A DNA stretch of 64,000 nucleotides, from assembly GCF_023734135.1 (NCBI RefSeq), contig NZ_AP025730.1:2728001-2792000 (forward strand), given 5' to 3'. The stretch comes from Sphaerotilus microaerophilus. GTDB taxonomy: Bacteria; Pseudomonadota; Gammaproteobacteria; Burkholderiales; Burkholderiaceae_C. Position numbers and translations under genes: made by a program. The notes beneath the pieces were generated by a model. It had not been told where the DNA came from and searched no databases. It saw nothing but the letters and a program-made list of their open reading frames with translations. Positions 52,016 to 60,733 of the stretch are shown piece by piece (positions within the stretch are counted from its first letter, which is position 1; each line of letters begins with the position of its first letter).

Positions 52016-54376
52016 ATGGATCCACAATCCCCCCTCGATTTCTCCCCGTCCGCCCCCCAGGGCGGTGACCAGCTCACACTCGCCCACTACGCCGAGCGGG
52101 CCTACCTCGAATACGCCCTGAGCGTCGTCAAGGGCCGCGCCCTGCCCGATGTGTGCGACGGGCAGAAGCCGGTGCAGCGCCGCATCCTCTACGCGATGCA
52201 GCGCATGGGGCTGGGCTTCACCAACAGCACCGGCGCGGCCGGGGCCAAGCCGGTCAAGAGCGCCCGCGTGGTGGGCGACGTGCTCGGCCGCTACCACCCG
52301 CACGGCGATACCGCTGCCTACGACGCCCTGGTGCGCATGGCGCAGGACTTCAGCCAGCGCTACCCTCTGGTGGACGGCCACGGCAACTTCGGCAGCCGCG
52401 ATGGCGACGGCGCCGCGGCGATGCGCTACACCGAGGCGCGCCTGGCACCGATCGCCCGCCTGCTGCTCGACGAGATCGACGAGGGCACGGTCGAGTTCGT
52501 GCCCAACTACGACGGCTCCACCGAGGAGCCGCGCCAGCTGCCCGCGCGCCTGCCCTTCGTGCTGCTCAACGGCGCTTCGGGCATCGCGGTGGGCCTGGCC
52601 ACCGAGATCCCCAGCCACAACCTGCGCGAGGTGGCCGCCGCCGCGGTGGCGCTGATCCGCGACGAGCAGCTCAGCGACGAAGCGCTCTACCAGCTCGTGC
52701 CTGGCCCGGACTACCCGGGCGGCGGCCAGCTCATCAGCAGCGCCGAGGACATCCGCGACGCCTACCGCACCGGCCGCGGCTCGCTGAAGGTGCGCGCGCG
52801 CTGGAAGATCGAGGAACTGGCGCGCGGCCAGTGGCAGCTGGTGGTCACCGAGCTGCCGCCGGGCACCTCGGCGCAGAAGGTGCTCGAAGAGATCGAGGAG
52901 CTGACCAACCCGAAGGTCAAGACAGGCAAGAAGGCGCTCACCGCCGACCAGACCCAGCTGAAGGCGGCCGTGCTGGCGGTGCTGGACGGCGTGCGCGACG
53001 AGTCCAGCAAGGACGCCGCGGTGCGCCTGGTGTTCGAGCCCAAGAGCCGCACTGTCAGCCAGAGCGAGCTGATCACCAGCCTGCTGGCGCACACCAGCCT
53101 GGAGAGCTCGGCGCCGGTCAACCTGACGATGGTCGGCGCCGATGGCCGCCCGACGCAGAAGAGCCTGCGCCAGATGCTCACCGAGTGGGTGGGCTTCCGC
53201 CTGGAGACGGTGCAGCGGCGCACCCGCCACCGCCTGGGCAAGGTGCTGGAGCGCATCCACATCCTCGAAGGCCGGCAGCTGGTGCTGCTCAACATCGACG
53301 AGGTGATCCGCATCATCCGCGAAGCCGAGGAGCCCAAGGCGGCGCTGATCGAGCGCTTCCGCCTGAGCGATCGCCAGGCCGAGGACATCCTGGAGATCCG
53401 GCTGCGCCAGCTCGCGCGGCTGGAGGCCATCAAGATCGAGCAGGAGCTGGCGCAGCTGCGCAGCGAGCAGGAGAAGCTGCAGGACATCCTGGACCACCCG
53501 GCCAGCCTGAAGCGGGTGACGATCCGTGAGATCGAGGCCGACACCAAGGCCCATGGCGACGAGCGCCGCACGCTGATCCAGGCCGAGAAGAAGGCCGTGG
53601 CCGAGGTCAAGGTGGTCGACGAGCCGGTGACCGTGGTGGTCAGCGCCAAGGGCTGGGTGCGTGCGCGCACCGGCCACGGCCACGACCCGGCGGGCTTTGC
53701 CTTCAAGGCCGGCGACGGGCTGTACGGCACCTTCGAGTGCCGCACGGTGGACGCGCTGATCGTCTTCGGCAGCAACGGCCGGGTCTACTCGGTGCCGGTG
53801 AGCGGCCTGCCCGGCGCGCGCGGGGACGGCGTGCCGATCACCACGCTGGTCGACCTGGAGGCCGGCACCCGCGTGGTGCACTACCTGGCCGGTGCTGCCG
53901 AGCAGCTGCTGCTGCTGGCCCACAGCGGCGCCACCGGCCTGCTGGCCAAGCTGGGTGACCTGGTGGCGCGCAACAAGGGCGGCAAGGCCTTCCTGAGCCT
54001 GGAGGCGGGCGAGCTGCCCTTTGCGCCGGTGCGCATCGAGCCCGGCCACAGCCAGGTCGCCTGCGCCACCGCGCTCGGGCGGCTGCTGGTCTACGGGCTG
54101 GATGAGCTCAAGCAGCAGCCCAACGGCGGGCGCGGCCTGATGCTGATGGACGTGGAGGCGGACGACCCGCTGGTGGCAGTGACCAGCTTTGCGCAGAACC
54201 TGCGCGTGCTGGGCAGCGGGCGCGGCGGCAAGGCCAAGGACGAGGAGCTGCGTCCGAATGCGGTGGCGCAGCACACCGGCAAGCGCGGCCGCAAGGGCAA
54301 GCCGCTGAACTTCTCGATCAAGGTGCAGGCGCTGCAGGCGGTGGCCCCGCCGCAGCCGGCCGCCACCGCGGGCTGA
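52016..54376 (+). CDS. parC: DNA topoisomerase IV subunit A
   Basis: The DNA-cleaving subunit of topoisomerase IV, 786 residues. The catalytic tyrosine lies in [14 protein letters not shown]. The quinolone-determining region is near [31 protein letters not shown]; the ParC-typical Ser/Asp positions are replaced by the [13 protein letters not shown] form. The C-terminal domain is a degenerate beta-pinwheel ([30 protein letters not shown]), as in ParC rather than GyrA with its GyrA-box. It starts at the ATG at 52016. Same strand as parE, 1.8 kb downstream. Confidence 0.95.
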   Translation: MDPQSPLDFSPSAPQGGDQLTLAHYAERAYLEYALSVVKGRALPDVCDGQKPVQRRILYAMQRMGLGFTNSTGAAGAKPVKSARVVGDVLGRYHPHGDTAAYDALVRMAQDFSQRYPLVDGHGNFGSRDGDGAAAMRYTEARLAPIARLLLDEIDEGTVEFVPNYDGSTEEPRQLPARLPFVLLNGASGIAVGLATEIPSHNLREVAAAAVALIRDEQLSDEALYQLVPGPDYPGGGQLISSAEDIRDAYRTGRGSLKVRARWKIEELARGQWQLVVTELPPGTSAQKVLEEIEELTNPKVKTGKKALTADQTQLKAAVLAVLDGVRDESSKDAAVRLVFEPKSRTVSQSELITSLLAHTSLESSAPVNLTMVGADGRPTQKSLRQMLTEWVGFRLETVQRRTRHRLGKVLERIHILEGRQLVLLNIDEVIRIIREAEEPKAALIERFRLSDRQAEDILEIRLRQLARLEAIKIEQELAQLRSEQEKLQDILDHPASLKRVTIREIEADTKAHGDERRTLIQAEKKAVAEVKVVDEPVTVVVSAKGWVRARTGHGHDPAGFAFKAGDGLYGTFECRTVDALIVFGSNGRVYSVPVSGLPGARGDGVPITTLVDLEAGTRVVHYLAGAAEQLLLLAHSGATGLLAKLGDLVARNKGGKAFLSLEAGELPFAPVRIEPGHSQVACATALGRLLVYGLDELKQQPNGGRGLMLMDVEADDPLVAVTSFAQNLRVLGSGRGGKAKDEELRPNAVAQHTGKRGRKGKPLNFSIKVQALQAVAPPQPAATAG

Positions 54377-54457
54377 TCGAGTCCATCCGCACCGCCAAGG
54401 GGGCGGGCACCCGAGGTGCCACGCCCGCCCGCGCAGCGCGGTCGGAGGCGACGCCGG

Positions 54458-55795
54458 TCAGCGCGGTGCCGACGGGCGGCCCGGCAAGGCCGGCAGCGCC
54501 GACAGCAGCTTGCGCAGGTCCGGCAGCCAGCCCGGGCGCTGGCCGGTGAGCTGGCGGGTGATGGCGTCCTTGACCGGCGGCAGGTGGTCGGATACCGCCA
54601 GCACCGCCTGGCGCACCAGCTTGGCGGGCGGCCGGTCGTCGGTGAACAGGCCCACGACCAGGTTCGTGCCCAGGTAGATCGGCAGCGTCACACGGCGGTG
54701 TTCCAGCTCGAAGGGCGCCAGCGTCGCCGTCACGCCCAGGTCGCGGCCGGCGCGGCGGGCGCGGTCGAGCTGCTGGGCCAGCACCTCGATGCCGTAGAGG
54801 CCGAAGTTGTAGCCATGCGCCGTCACAGGGTGCATGCCCACGGCGGCGTCCCCGATCAGCGCCACGCGGTGGGTGGCGAAGCGGTGCGCGTACACCGCCA
54901 CCAGCGGGTAGGCGTGGCGCTCGCCCACCATCTGCATGGTGCCCAGCTGGTAGCCGAACTGCTCGGCCACGCGCCCGGCAAATTCTTCGGGCGAGAGCGC
55001 CATCCAGGCTTCCGCCTCGCTGGACTTCACGGTGACCACGGCCGACACCTGGCGGTGATTCATCGGCAGGATGGCCAGCGTGTTGCCCAGCCGGAAGCAC
55101 TCGTGCGCCGTGCCGTCATGCTCGCGCTCGTGCGAGAAGCGCGCGACGATGACGGTGCGGCCGAAGTCGCGCGAGTTCGCGCCAATGCCCAGGCGGCGGC
55201 GCGTGGTGGAGAAGCGGCTGTCCGCGGCCACCAGCAGCGGCGCGTGCAGGGTCAGCTCGCTGCGGCCACCTTCGGCTGCGGGCAGGTCCAGGACCACCTC
55301 GGCGCGCTCGGCAGCGGTGCTGGCTTGGCGGATCGTGGCGCCGCAGAGCAGCCGCACCGCGGCACCGCGGGCCTTGGCGCCTTCGTAAGCGACCTTGCGC
55401 AGCCAGTGGTTGGGCACCAGGAAGCCCAGCGCTTCGCAGTTCGCCTGCTCGGCATCGAAGCGCAGGAAGCGCGGCGAGTTGGCGTTGCTCACGTGGGCCG
55501 CGCGGATGGGGGCGATCTCGCCTTCCGGCAGCCGCTGCCACAGGCCCAGGCCCTGCATTACGCTGCGGGCGCGGTGGGTGAGGGCGATGTCGCGGCCGTC
55601 GGGCTGCGGGGCGGCGATGCGGGCCTCGTCCTGCTGCTCCAGCACGGTGACGCTCAGGCCGATGTCGGCCAGCGCGCAGGCCAGCGCCAGGCCGGCGGGT
55701 CCGGCGCCGACGATCAGCACGTCCTGTTCTGGCGTGGGCGTGGGCGCGGCCTGAGAGAGGGCGGCTGCAGGCTGCGAGGCGGCGGGAACGGACAT
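54458..55795 (-). CDS. ubiM: UbiH/UbiM-family FAD monooxygenase (ubiquinone hydroxylase)
   Basis: A 445-residue flavin hydroxylase of the ubiquinone pathway. It has the FAD-binding start VLIVGAGPAGLALACALADIGLSVTVLEQ, the arginine region PDGRDIALTHRARSVMQGLGLW, and the second FAD motif VALIGDAAVGMHPVTAHGYNFGLYG. UbiH, UbiF and UbiI usually read GNAAHTLHPIAGQGFNLGL there. The DAAVGMHPVTAHG version points to UbiM, the broad-specificity hydroxylase found in some alpha-, beta- and gammaproteobacteria. That choice rests on my recollection of the motif, so the family is certain and the exact member less so. Its N-terminal 20 residues are Ala/Pro-rich. Convergent with parC, 81 bp apart. Confidence 0.75.
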   Translation of the reverse strand: MSVPAASQPAAALSQAAPTPTPEQDVLIVGAGPAGLALACALADIGLSVTVLEQQDEARIAAPQPDGRDIALTHRARSVMQGLGLWQRLPEGEIAPIRAAHVSNANSPRFLRFDAEQANCEALGFLVPNHWLRKVAYEGAKARGAAVRLLCGATIRQASTAAERAEVVLDLPAAEGGRSELTLHAPLLVAADSRFSTTRRRLGIGANSRDFGRTVIVARFSHEREHDGTAHECFRLGNTLAILPMNHRQVSAVVTVKSSEAEAWMALSPEEFAGRVAEQFGYQLGTMQMVGERHAYPLVAVYAHRFATHRVALIGDAAVGMHPVTAHGYNFGLYGIEVLAQQLDRARRAGRDLGVTATLAPFELEHRRVTLPIYLGTNLVVGLFTDDRPPAKLVRQAVLAVSDHLPPVKDAITRQLTGQRPGWLPDLRKLLSALPALPGRPSAPR

Positions 55796-56289
55796 GGTGG
55801 TGAGCAGATGAAGTCAGGTGGGCGCGATTGTGGCAACCCGCGTGGTACCCGGAGGGGGGGCGATTCAGGCAGAACCGGCAGAACGTCTGCAAGCCTAGCG
55901 AGCCTGGTCAGGCCTGGGCTTGACTGGGGTCAGTCCGTGGCGGCTGTGACGACCGATGGATCCGGCGAAAGAGGACCGCATTGCCCGTTGTATGTTGTTG
56001 TTATGCAACTTTATGGTGTGCTTCGGAGTGCCTGGATCTTCCTCTGCTCGGTGTGCAGAAGGAGAGTCGGTTGGGTTCAATTGGTCATTGAAGGCTGATG
56101 ATCGTGCAACTTGGACTGGGTTTTCTGAGAAATACGGCGTGAACCGGAGCGGTTGAGTACGGCACTGCGACGGTCATTTGTTGCCAGGTAGCCGCCTAAA
56201 CATGGGAAAGTCACCCATCAATTCCTTGGGTCCATGGGAAATCGTGAAGTAATTCATGGATACTACATCCTGTAACGAATGTTGCAGAT
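55796..56289. other. Non-coding stretch of atypical base composition
   Basis: No convincing gene between the ubiM-like start and the structured-RNA candidate. Bases 55980-56280 are notably less GC-rich than the rest of the window. Two short open frames here, 55956-56156 on plus and 56174-56440 on minus, lack ribosome sites and the usual GC-rich third positions. No inverted-repeat ends or transposase remnant were seen. Confidence 0.5.
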
Positions 56290-56430
56290 CCGGGAGCAGA
56301 TGGTGCGCCCTGAGCCTGTGGCGTTTGTGGCTGTGTGTTGCCCCTGGGAGGGCACCGCCGTCAGTCCCCCGCACCGAGTCATCCTCGTGATGACTTGGGC
56401 CTTTGCCCGGCTTCGGCCGGGCATTTTTTT
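56290..56430 (+). ncRNA. Candidate structured small RNA, unclassified
   Basis: The plus strand can fold into nested stems. GGTGCG near 56302 pairs with CGCACC near 56370. Inside it is an apical stem TGCCC-CTGGGA-GGGCA (about 56339-56354). A second hairpin, AGTCATC-CTCGT-GATGACT, follows at 56377-56395, and then a perfect Rho-independent terminator (56405-56430). No plus-strand gene precedes or follows, so a terminator here implies a plus-strand transcript of its own. Bounds of the 5' end are a guess. It does not clearly match 6S, 4.5S, tmRNA or RNase P RNA by eye. Confidence 0.45.
56405..56430 (+). terminator. Orphan plus-strand Rho-independent terminator
   Basis: GCCCGGC (56405-56411), a TTCG tetraloop, GCCGGGC (56416-56422), then A and seven T residues. 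A UUCG-capped stem with a U-tract is about as strong as such sites get. Both neighbouring genes are on the minus strand. Confidence 0.88.
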
Positions 56431-56461
56431 GCCCGCGCACAGGCCGATCCGGCGAACGCGC

Positions 56462-56959
56462 TCAGGGTGCGGTGCCGGGCTGGCGGAAGGTCAGTTGCAG
56501 GCTGGCGTCAAGGTCGCCTCGCGCGGTCGATGCCGTGCGGTCCAGCGACAGCAGCTCGATGCGGGTGCCGGGAAGCGCTGCCGGAAGTTCGGCCATGAAG
56601 GCTTCGAGGTGTTCGGGGCGTCCCTGCAGGGTGAGCTGGAGCCGACCCGGCCGAGCAGGTGCTGCCGGCAGCTGTTTGCTGCGCAGCCAGCGCACCTGGT
56701 GGCGCTGTGCAAGCGCGAGCAGGCGCGCCAGTTCCTGCCCCTGTCCTGGCCCCTGTTCCGGGTGCTGCTCCTGTCCTGCCGGTTCGACGGCCACCCGGCC
56801 AGCGGGCGGGCCCATCAGCGTCACCGCCAGGCTGCCCGCCAGGCAAAGCAGGCCCAACCAACCGGGCCAGCCCAGGTGTTCACGCCCGGACTGCAGGCAG
56901 CGCCGCAGCGCAGCGGGGACCCGTCGGGCGGGGGGCGGGGGTGAGGGAATCAGCGGCAC
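56462..56959 (-). CDS. PilO/GspM-like protein, last gene of secretion/pilus-like module
   Basis: About 165 residues from a GTG at 56959. A Pro/Arg-rich start is followed by one membrane helix (LGWPGWLGLLCLAGSLAVTLM), a linker, and a strand-helix-strand region (LARLLALAQRHQVRWL, GRLQLTLQGRPEHLEAFMAELPAALPGTRIELLSLDR) like the ferredoxin-like periplasmic domain of PilO/GspM. The start is uncertain. An ATG at about 56978, with GGGAAG well placed before it, lies in another frame and would join this one only through an indel in the C-rich tract near 56932-56942. A frameshift, real or from sequencing, is therefore possible. Confidence 0.6.
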   Translation of the reverse strand: MPLIPSPPPPARRVPAALRRCLQSGREHLGWPGWLGLLCLAGSLAVTLMGPPAGRVAVEPAGQEQHPEQGPGQGQELARLLALAQRHQVRWLRSKQLPAAPARPGRLQLTLQGRPEHLEAFMAELPAALPGTRIELLSLDRTASTARGDLDASLQLTFRQPGTAP

Positions 56960-57053
56960 GGCCGGGGTTGTACTGCATTGGCGGCTTCCCGGTCTGCTGT
57001 CCCGCAGGCCGGGCGCGCCAAGCGACCCGTCCTGGCTGGCTTGCAGGCCGTTG

Positions 57054-57569
57054 TCAGCCCGGGCTGCTGCCCGTGCGCCAGAGCGCCTGGACCTCGAAGT
57101 GCACCTGGGGGGTGGTGCCCGCGGCGCCGGGGGTGCCCGGCGCAGCTGGCATGGCTGGACGCCACTCATGGTGCAGCAGGGTGACCTGTGCCAGCCGCGG
57201 GTCGGCCTCCAGCTGGCGCAGCCAGGCCAGCATCCCCGCGAGGTCAGCGGCCTGTGCCTGCAGTCGCAGCCGGGGCGGATCGCCCAGCGGCTGCAGCGCC
57301 AGCAGGATCACCGCGCCGTGGCCGTGGTCGGCTTCGAGGGCGAAGAGCCGTTCCCAGGGCGGTCCCGCCGGGGGGGCGGGGCCCGCCGGCGGCGGGGCCT
57401 CGCCCGCAGCCTGACCTGAGGTTTGACCTGGAGCCGCCGGGCCCACCCGTGGCGCCTTGAGCGCCAATGCCATGCCCAGCGCGAGTGCACCCAGCCCCAG
57501 CAGGCACCAGCCGGCCCTGCGGCGCGGCGGGACCCGCGCCAGAAAGTCGAGGCGCGGCAGGCGCTTCAT
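57054..57569 (-). CDS. PilN/GspL-like protein of secretion/pilus-like module
   Basis: A 171-residue bitopic protein: a basic N-terminus (MKRLPRLDFLARVPPRRR), one membrane helix (GWCLLGLGALALGMALAL), a Pro/Gly/Ala linker, and a periplasmic domain (PWERLFALEADHGHGAVILLALQPLGDPPRLRLQAQAADLAGMLAWLRQLEADPRLAQVTLLHHEW). That domain follows the PilN/GspL-C ferredoxin-like pattern. Its ATG overlaps the stop of the PilM-like gene (ATGA). Low sequence identity makes this a structural call from order and pattern rather than a family match. Confidence 0.65.
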   Translation of the reverse strand: MKRLPRLDFLARVPPRRRAGWCLLGLGALALGMALALKAPRVGPAAPGQTSGQAAGEAPPPAGPAPPAGPPWERLFALEADHGHGAVILLALQPLGDPPRLRLQAQAADLAGMLAWLRQLEADPRLAQVTLLHHEWRPAMPAAPGTPGAAGTTPQVHFEVQALWRTGSSPG

Positions 57570-58561
57570 GGTCCTCGGTGTGAACCCGCCTCGGCCGCGG
57601 TGTGCCAGGGCGTGCCATGCCATGCGTCCATTCCGGCGCCGTCCAATCCCTCGCCCATGCCCTCGACCACCTCCGGCAGCGGCAGGGGGGTGGCCACCGG
57701 GCTGTCGGCTCCCGCCTGGCTGCGCAACGCGGCGGTGGAGAAGGCGAGGGTGGCGGGCAGCTGCACCGTGTCCGCCCAGGCCCGCTGGGCGCCGGACGGC
57801 GGGTGGGCCATGGCCCGGGTGCCGATGCCGCCCAGGGGCGGGCGGAACAGGCCGGGCAGGTCGCGGCCATCCCAGACGTAGCGGCACAGCGCCTTGCTCT
57901 CGGGCAGCAGGTAGATGACGCACTGGTGGCCCACGCTGGCCTCGGCGGCTGCCGCGCGGATGAAGGCGCGCAGGCGTTGCTCCAGCGAATCGGGCAGGTC
58001 GGCGTCGAAGCGCTCCCAGGCCAGCGCGATCGGCAGGCCCTCGCGCAGGCGCACCAGCGAGACGCCCTCGTCGCGCAGCAGGGCGATCACCGCGTCGTCC
58101 TCGCGGATCTGGCCGGCGAGCTGGCGCAGGTCCTCGATCAACGCGGCGTGCAGGTGCGTCAGCCGCACGCCGACCTGCGCCATCGCGGCGCTCCAGGCCT
58201 GCAGGTCGTGCTCGGCCACCGCCGCGGCCAGCCAGCGCCGGCTGGCGCTCGATCCACCCAGGGGCATGACCTGCACCCGCAGGTCGCTGCGCTCCAGCAC
58301 GTCGGTGAAACGCAGCTGGGCCTGCTCGCGGGCGGCCTGCGGCGAGAGGCCTTCGTCCAGCAGGGCGTAGTAGACGTATTCGTCGGCCACCGTCAGGCGC
58401 GCCACCGTGGGCAGGGACTCGATCTCGGTCAGGCGCAGGGCCTGCAGGGCGGCGCTGAGGGCGGCGGCGCCAGCGCCGGTGCCATCGGCCACCGCGGCGG
58501 GGCGAGGGCGCCAGCCGCGCCCGCTCATCTCGACGTGGCAGCTGCCCATGCGCAGCTCCAT
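57566..58561 (-). CDS. PilM/GspL-cytoplasmic-domain-like protein
   Basis: About 331 residues from the ATG at 58561 (a GTG at 58591 is also possible and would overlap the ATPase gene). No membrane helix. The segments RLTVADEYVYYALLDEG, GSSASRRWLAAAVAEHDLQAWSAAMAQVGVRLTHLHAAL and DDAVIALLRDEGVSLVRLREGLPIALAWERF have the spacing of the actin-like PilM/GspL cytoplasmic fold that links the ATPase to the membrane proteins. No clear nucleotide-binding motif could be recognised. Seven bp after the ATPase gene and overlapping the next gene, so it is co-translated with both. Confidence 0.65.
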   Translation of the reverse strand: MELRMGSCHVEMSGRGWRPRPAAVADGTGAGAAALSAALQALRLTEIESLPTVARLTVADEYVYYALLDEGLSPQAAREQAQLRFTDVLERSDLRVQVMPLGGSSASRRWLAAAVAEHDLQAWSAAMAQVGVRLTHLHAALIEDLRQLAGQIREDDAVIALLRDEGVSLVRLREGLPIALAWERFDADLPDSLEQRLRAFIRAAAAEASVGHQCVIYLLPESKALCRYVWDGRDLPGLFRPPLGGIGTRAMAHPPSGAQRAWADTVQLPATLAFSTAALRSQAGADSPVATPLPLPEVVEGMGEGLDGAGMDAWHGTPWHTAAEAGSHRGP

Positions 58562-58568
58562 GCGCAAC

Positions 58569-60401
58569 TCATTCCTGAACCGCAGTGACACGATTCGCTT
58601 CCTCCAGGGTGGTGAGGCCGCTGCTGACCAGCTCCAGTGCCGCCTCGCGCAGGGTGGTCAGGCCGTGGCGTTCGGCGGCTTCGCGCTGGGCGGCGGGCGA
58701 GGCCCGCTGCGCGATCAGGCCCTTGAGCTCCAGGTCCAGCGTCAGCACCTGGGCGATGGCCTGGCGGCCCAGGTAGCCGGTGCCGCGGCAGGCCGGGCAG
58801 CCCAGGCCGCGATGAAAGCTCCAGCCCTCTTCCAGCACCGCGCGCGGCAGGCCGCTGGCAGCCAACAGGGCCGGGTCGGGCTCGAACGGCTCGGCGCAGT
58901 GCGGGCAGACCTTGCGCAGCAGCCGCTGGGCGATCACGCCGTTGAGCGCTGCCGTCAGGTCGTAGGGGTCCACGCCCAGGGTGGTCAGCCGGCCGATGGC
59001 CTCGAAGGCCTGGCTGGCGCGCACCCCGGCGAACAGGCGCTGCCCGCCCAGGGCGGCCTGCACCGCCAGGCGGGCGGTTTCCACGTCGCGCAACTCGCCG
59101 AGCATGATGCGGTCCGCGTCGTGGCGCAGCGCGGCGCGCAGGGCGTGGGTCCAGCCCAGGCCGTGGGCGTCGTCCACCGCGATCTGCAGGGCGTCGGGCA
59201 GCGGGGCCTCGATCGGGTCCTCGATGGTGATGAGCCGGTCGCTGCCCGGCGGTTGCTCGCCCAGCAGGCCGTAGAGCGTGCTGGTCTTGCCGCTGCCAGG
59301 CGGGCCGGTGACGATCAGCAGGCCGTGCGGGATGCGCGCCATGCGGCGCATCGCCCCCGCCACCAGCGGGTCGAAGCCCAGGCTGGCCACGTCCAGGCAG
59401 CCGCCCTGGGCGAGCGAATGGCGGTCCAGGATGCGCAGGACGGCGTCCTCGCCATGGCGGCTGGGCAGGATGGACAGGCGCGCCTCGACCTCGCGGTCCT
59501 CGTGGGCCAGCTGCACCCGGCCGTCCTGGGCGCCACGCTGCGGGGCGAGGTCCAGGTCGGCCAGCAGCTTCAGGCGGCGCATGACCCGCGCGGCAAAGTC
59601 GCGCCCGTCGGCGCCATTGACCACCTGCAGCACGCCGTCGATGCGGTAGCGCACCAGCAGGCCGTCGGGCGTACTGGCCAGGTGCACGTCGCTGGCCGAG
59701 GCCGCCAGCGCCTCGTCCAGGACCTGGGAGACGAAGCGCCGCGCGGGGGCGTCATCGGTCGGCACCGTCTCGATACGCGGCGGCGCGGCGACCGGCGGGG
59801 GCGGTGCCATGGCCGAAGGCCGGTCCGCGGACCGGTCGACGGGTGCCAGCGCCAAGGTGGGTGGGGTTGCAGGCATACCCGGGGGCTTGAGCGACGCCGC
59901 CGCCACGTCTGGCACCGGCTCCGGCGCAGAGCCGGGGGCCGGGGTGGCCGATGCGAGGCGGTCGTAGAAGTCCAGCACCTCGTCGGCGGGTGCCACGTAC
60001 CAGCGCGTTCTGGGCCGGCCGGCCGCGCGCAGGCGGGCTTCCAGCCAGAGCCGGGTGGTCCGGTCGAAGGGGTCGGCCAGCACCAGGCCGACCAGCGGCT
60101 CGTCGCCCCGCAGGGCGATGCACAGGCGCTGGCGCCCCTCGGCCAGCGGCACGAGGCCGAGGTCGGCCAGCTCGGGGCGCACCCAGGCCAGCTTGCCGGG
60201 CAGCATGCCGCTGGCGCTGCCGAGCCATTGGTGGAAGGCGGCGTCACGCACGGGTGCGTGGGCGTCGGGGCTCAGGCGCGTCTCGGCGCGAAAACGCTGC
60301 AGCAGCCGCTGCACCACGGCGACGGCCTGCTCTCGGGCATGGTCGACCACGGCGGCCGGTCCGGGCGGCGCAGGGGTCGGTACGGCAGGGGCAGCGGACA
60401 T
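58569..60401 (-). CDS. Divergent GspE/PilB-family ATPase
   Basis: A 610-residue secretion/pilus assembly ATPase. An N-terminal regulatory part (about 1-200) and a Pro/Ala-rich linker (about 150-200) precede the ATPase core. That core has the start VSQVLDEALAASASDVHLASTPDGLLVRYRIDG, Walker A (GPPGSGKTSTLYGLL, about 366), Asp box (ITIEDPIEAPLPDALQIAVDD) and Walker B (RIMLGELRDVETARLAVQAALGG). The metal-binding cysteines CPHC and CPAC are kept (about 497 and 537). The usual His box (STLHTN) after Walker B is replaced by FAGVRASQA, so one hallmark of active PilB/GspE is missing. It heads a four-gene operon. Confidence 0.85.
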   Translation of the reverse strand: MSAAPAVPTPAPPGPAAVVDHAREQAVAVVQRLLQRFRAETRLSPDAHAPVRDAAFHQWLGSASGMLPGKLAWVRPELADLGLVPLAEGRQRLCIALRGDEPLVGLVLADPFDRTTRLWLEARLRAAGRPRTRWYVAPADEVLDFYDRLASATPAPGSAPEPVPDVAAASLKPPGMPATPPTLALAPVDRSADRPSAMAPPPPVAAPPRIETVPTDDAPARRFVSQVLDEALAASASDVHLASTPDGLLVRYRIDGVLQVVNGADGRDFAARVMRRLKLLADLDLAPQRGAQDGRVQLAHEDREVEARLSILPSRHGEDAVLRILDRHSLAQGGCLDVASLGFDPLVAGAMRRMARIPHGLLIVTGPPGSGKTSTLYGLLGEQPPGSDRLITIEDPIEAPLPDALQIAVDDAHGLGWTHALRAALRHDADRIMLGELRDVETARLAVQAALGGQRLFAGVRASQAFEAIGRLTTLGVDPYDLTAALNGVIAQRLLRKVCPHCAEPFEPDPALLAASGLPRAVLEEGWSFHRGLGCPACRGTGYLGRQAIAQVLTLDLELKGLIAQRASPAAQREAAERHGLTTLREAALELVSSGLTTLEEANRVTAVQE

Positions 60402-60733
60402 GGGTGGGAGGTGGGTTCGGCTCGTCGGTCGGACCCGGCGGTGCGTGCGCGCTGGCTCATGGCGCCAACCCGCTGCCACGGCCGGCCGGGACTGGCTCCG
60501 ATTAGGCCGCAGGCGCATCGCGGCGGCCTTCCCGCGGCCACGGGCTGCCCGGCCCTCCAACGTGGGTCGGCGTTCCTGCGAATGAAGGGTCGGTGGCGCG
60601 GCATCCAGGCATGATCCGTGAAGTATTTCACAGTCAATGCAGGACGCCGTGGCTGCCGTGTTGCGGGCGTAACCAGCGGTCAGGCGCTCGCTTCGGCGCG
60701 ACGCCGCGCCTGGCGGAGCCGCTGCGGCCCGGT
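60402..60733. other. Intergenic control region upstream of the ATPase operon
   Basis: 332 bp between the thioesterase stop and the ATPase start, both genes on the minus strand. Apart from the promoter/palindrome at 60618-60637, no gene or repeat was recognised. Confidence 0.4.
60618..60637 (-). promoter_or_regulatory. Promoter element with palindromic operator
   Basis: On the minus strand TTGACT (60637-60632) is followed at once by the perfect palindrome GTGAA-N4-TTCAC (60631-60618), which would fill the promoter spacer. No good -10 follows at 17 bp (TCATGC). It could be a repressor or activator site for the secretion/pilus-like operon that starts at 60401. Confidence 0.4.

Noticed and set aside
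56290..56430. 6S RNA, 4.5S RNA or tmRNA identity for the structured RNA
   Set aside because: A short CCCTGAGCC segment recalls 6S RNA, but the overall length, closing stem and central bulge do not fit. The GGAAGGAAGCAG-type signature of 4.5S RNA and the alanyl acceptor of tmRNA are absent.
55956..56440. Two short open frames (55956-56156 plus, 56174-56440 minus) in the atypical intergenic stretch
   Set aside because: No ribosome site, no family resemblance, and codon use unlike the neighbours. A structured RNA explains the region better.
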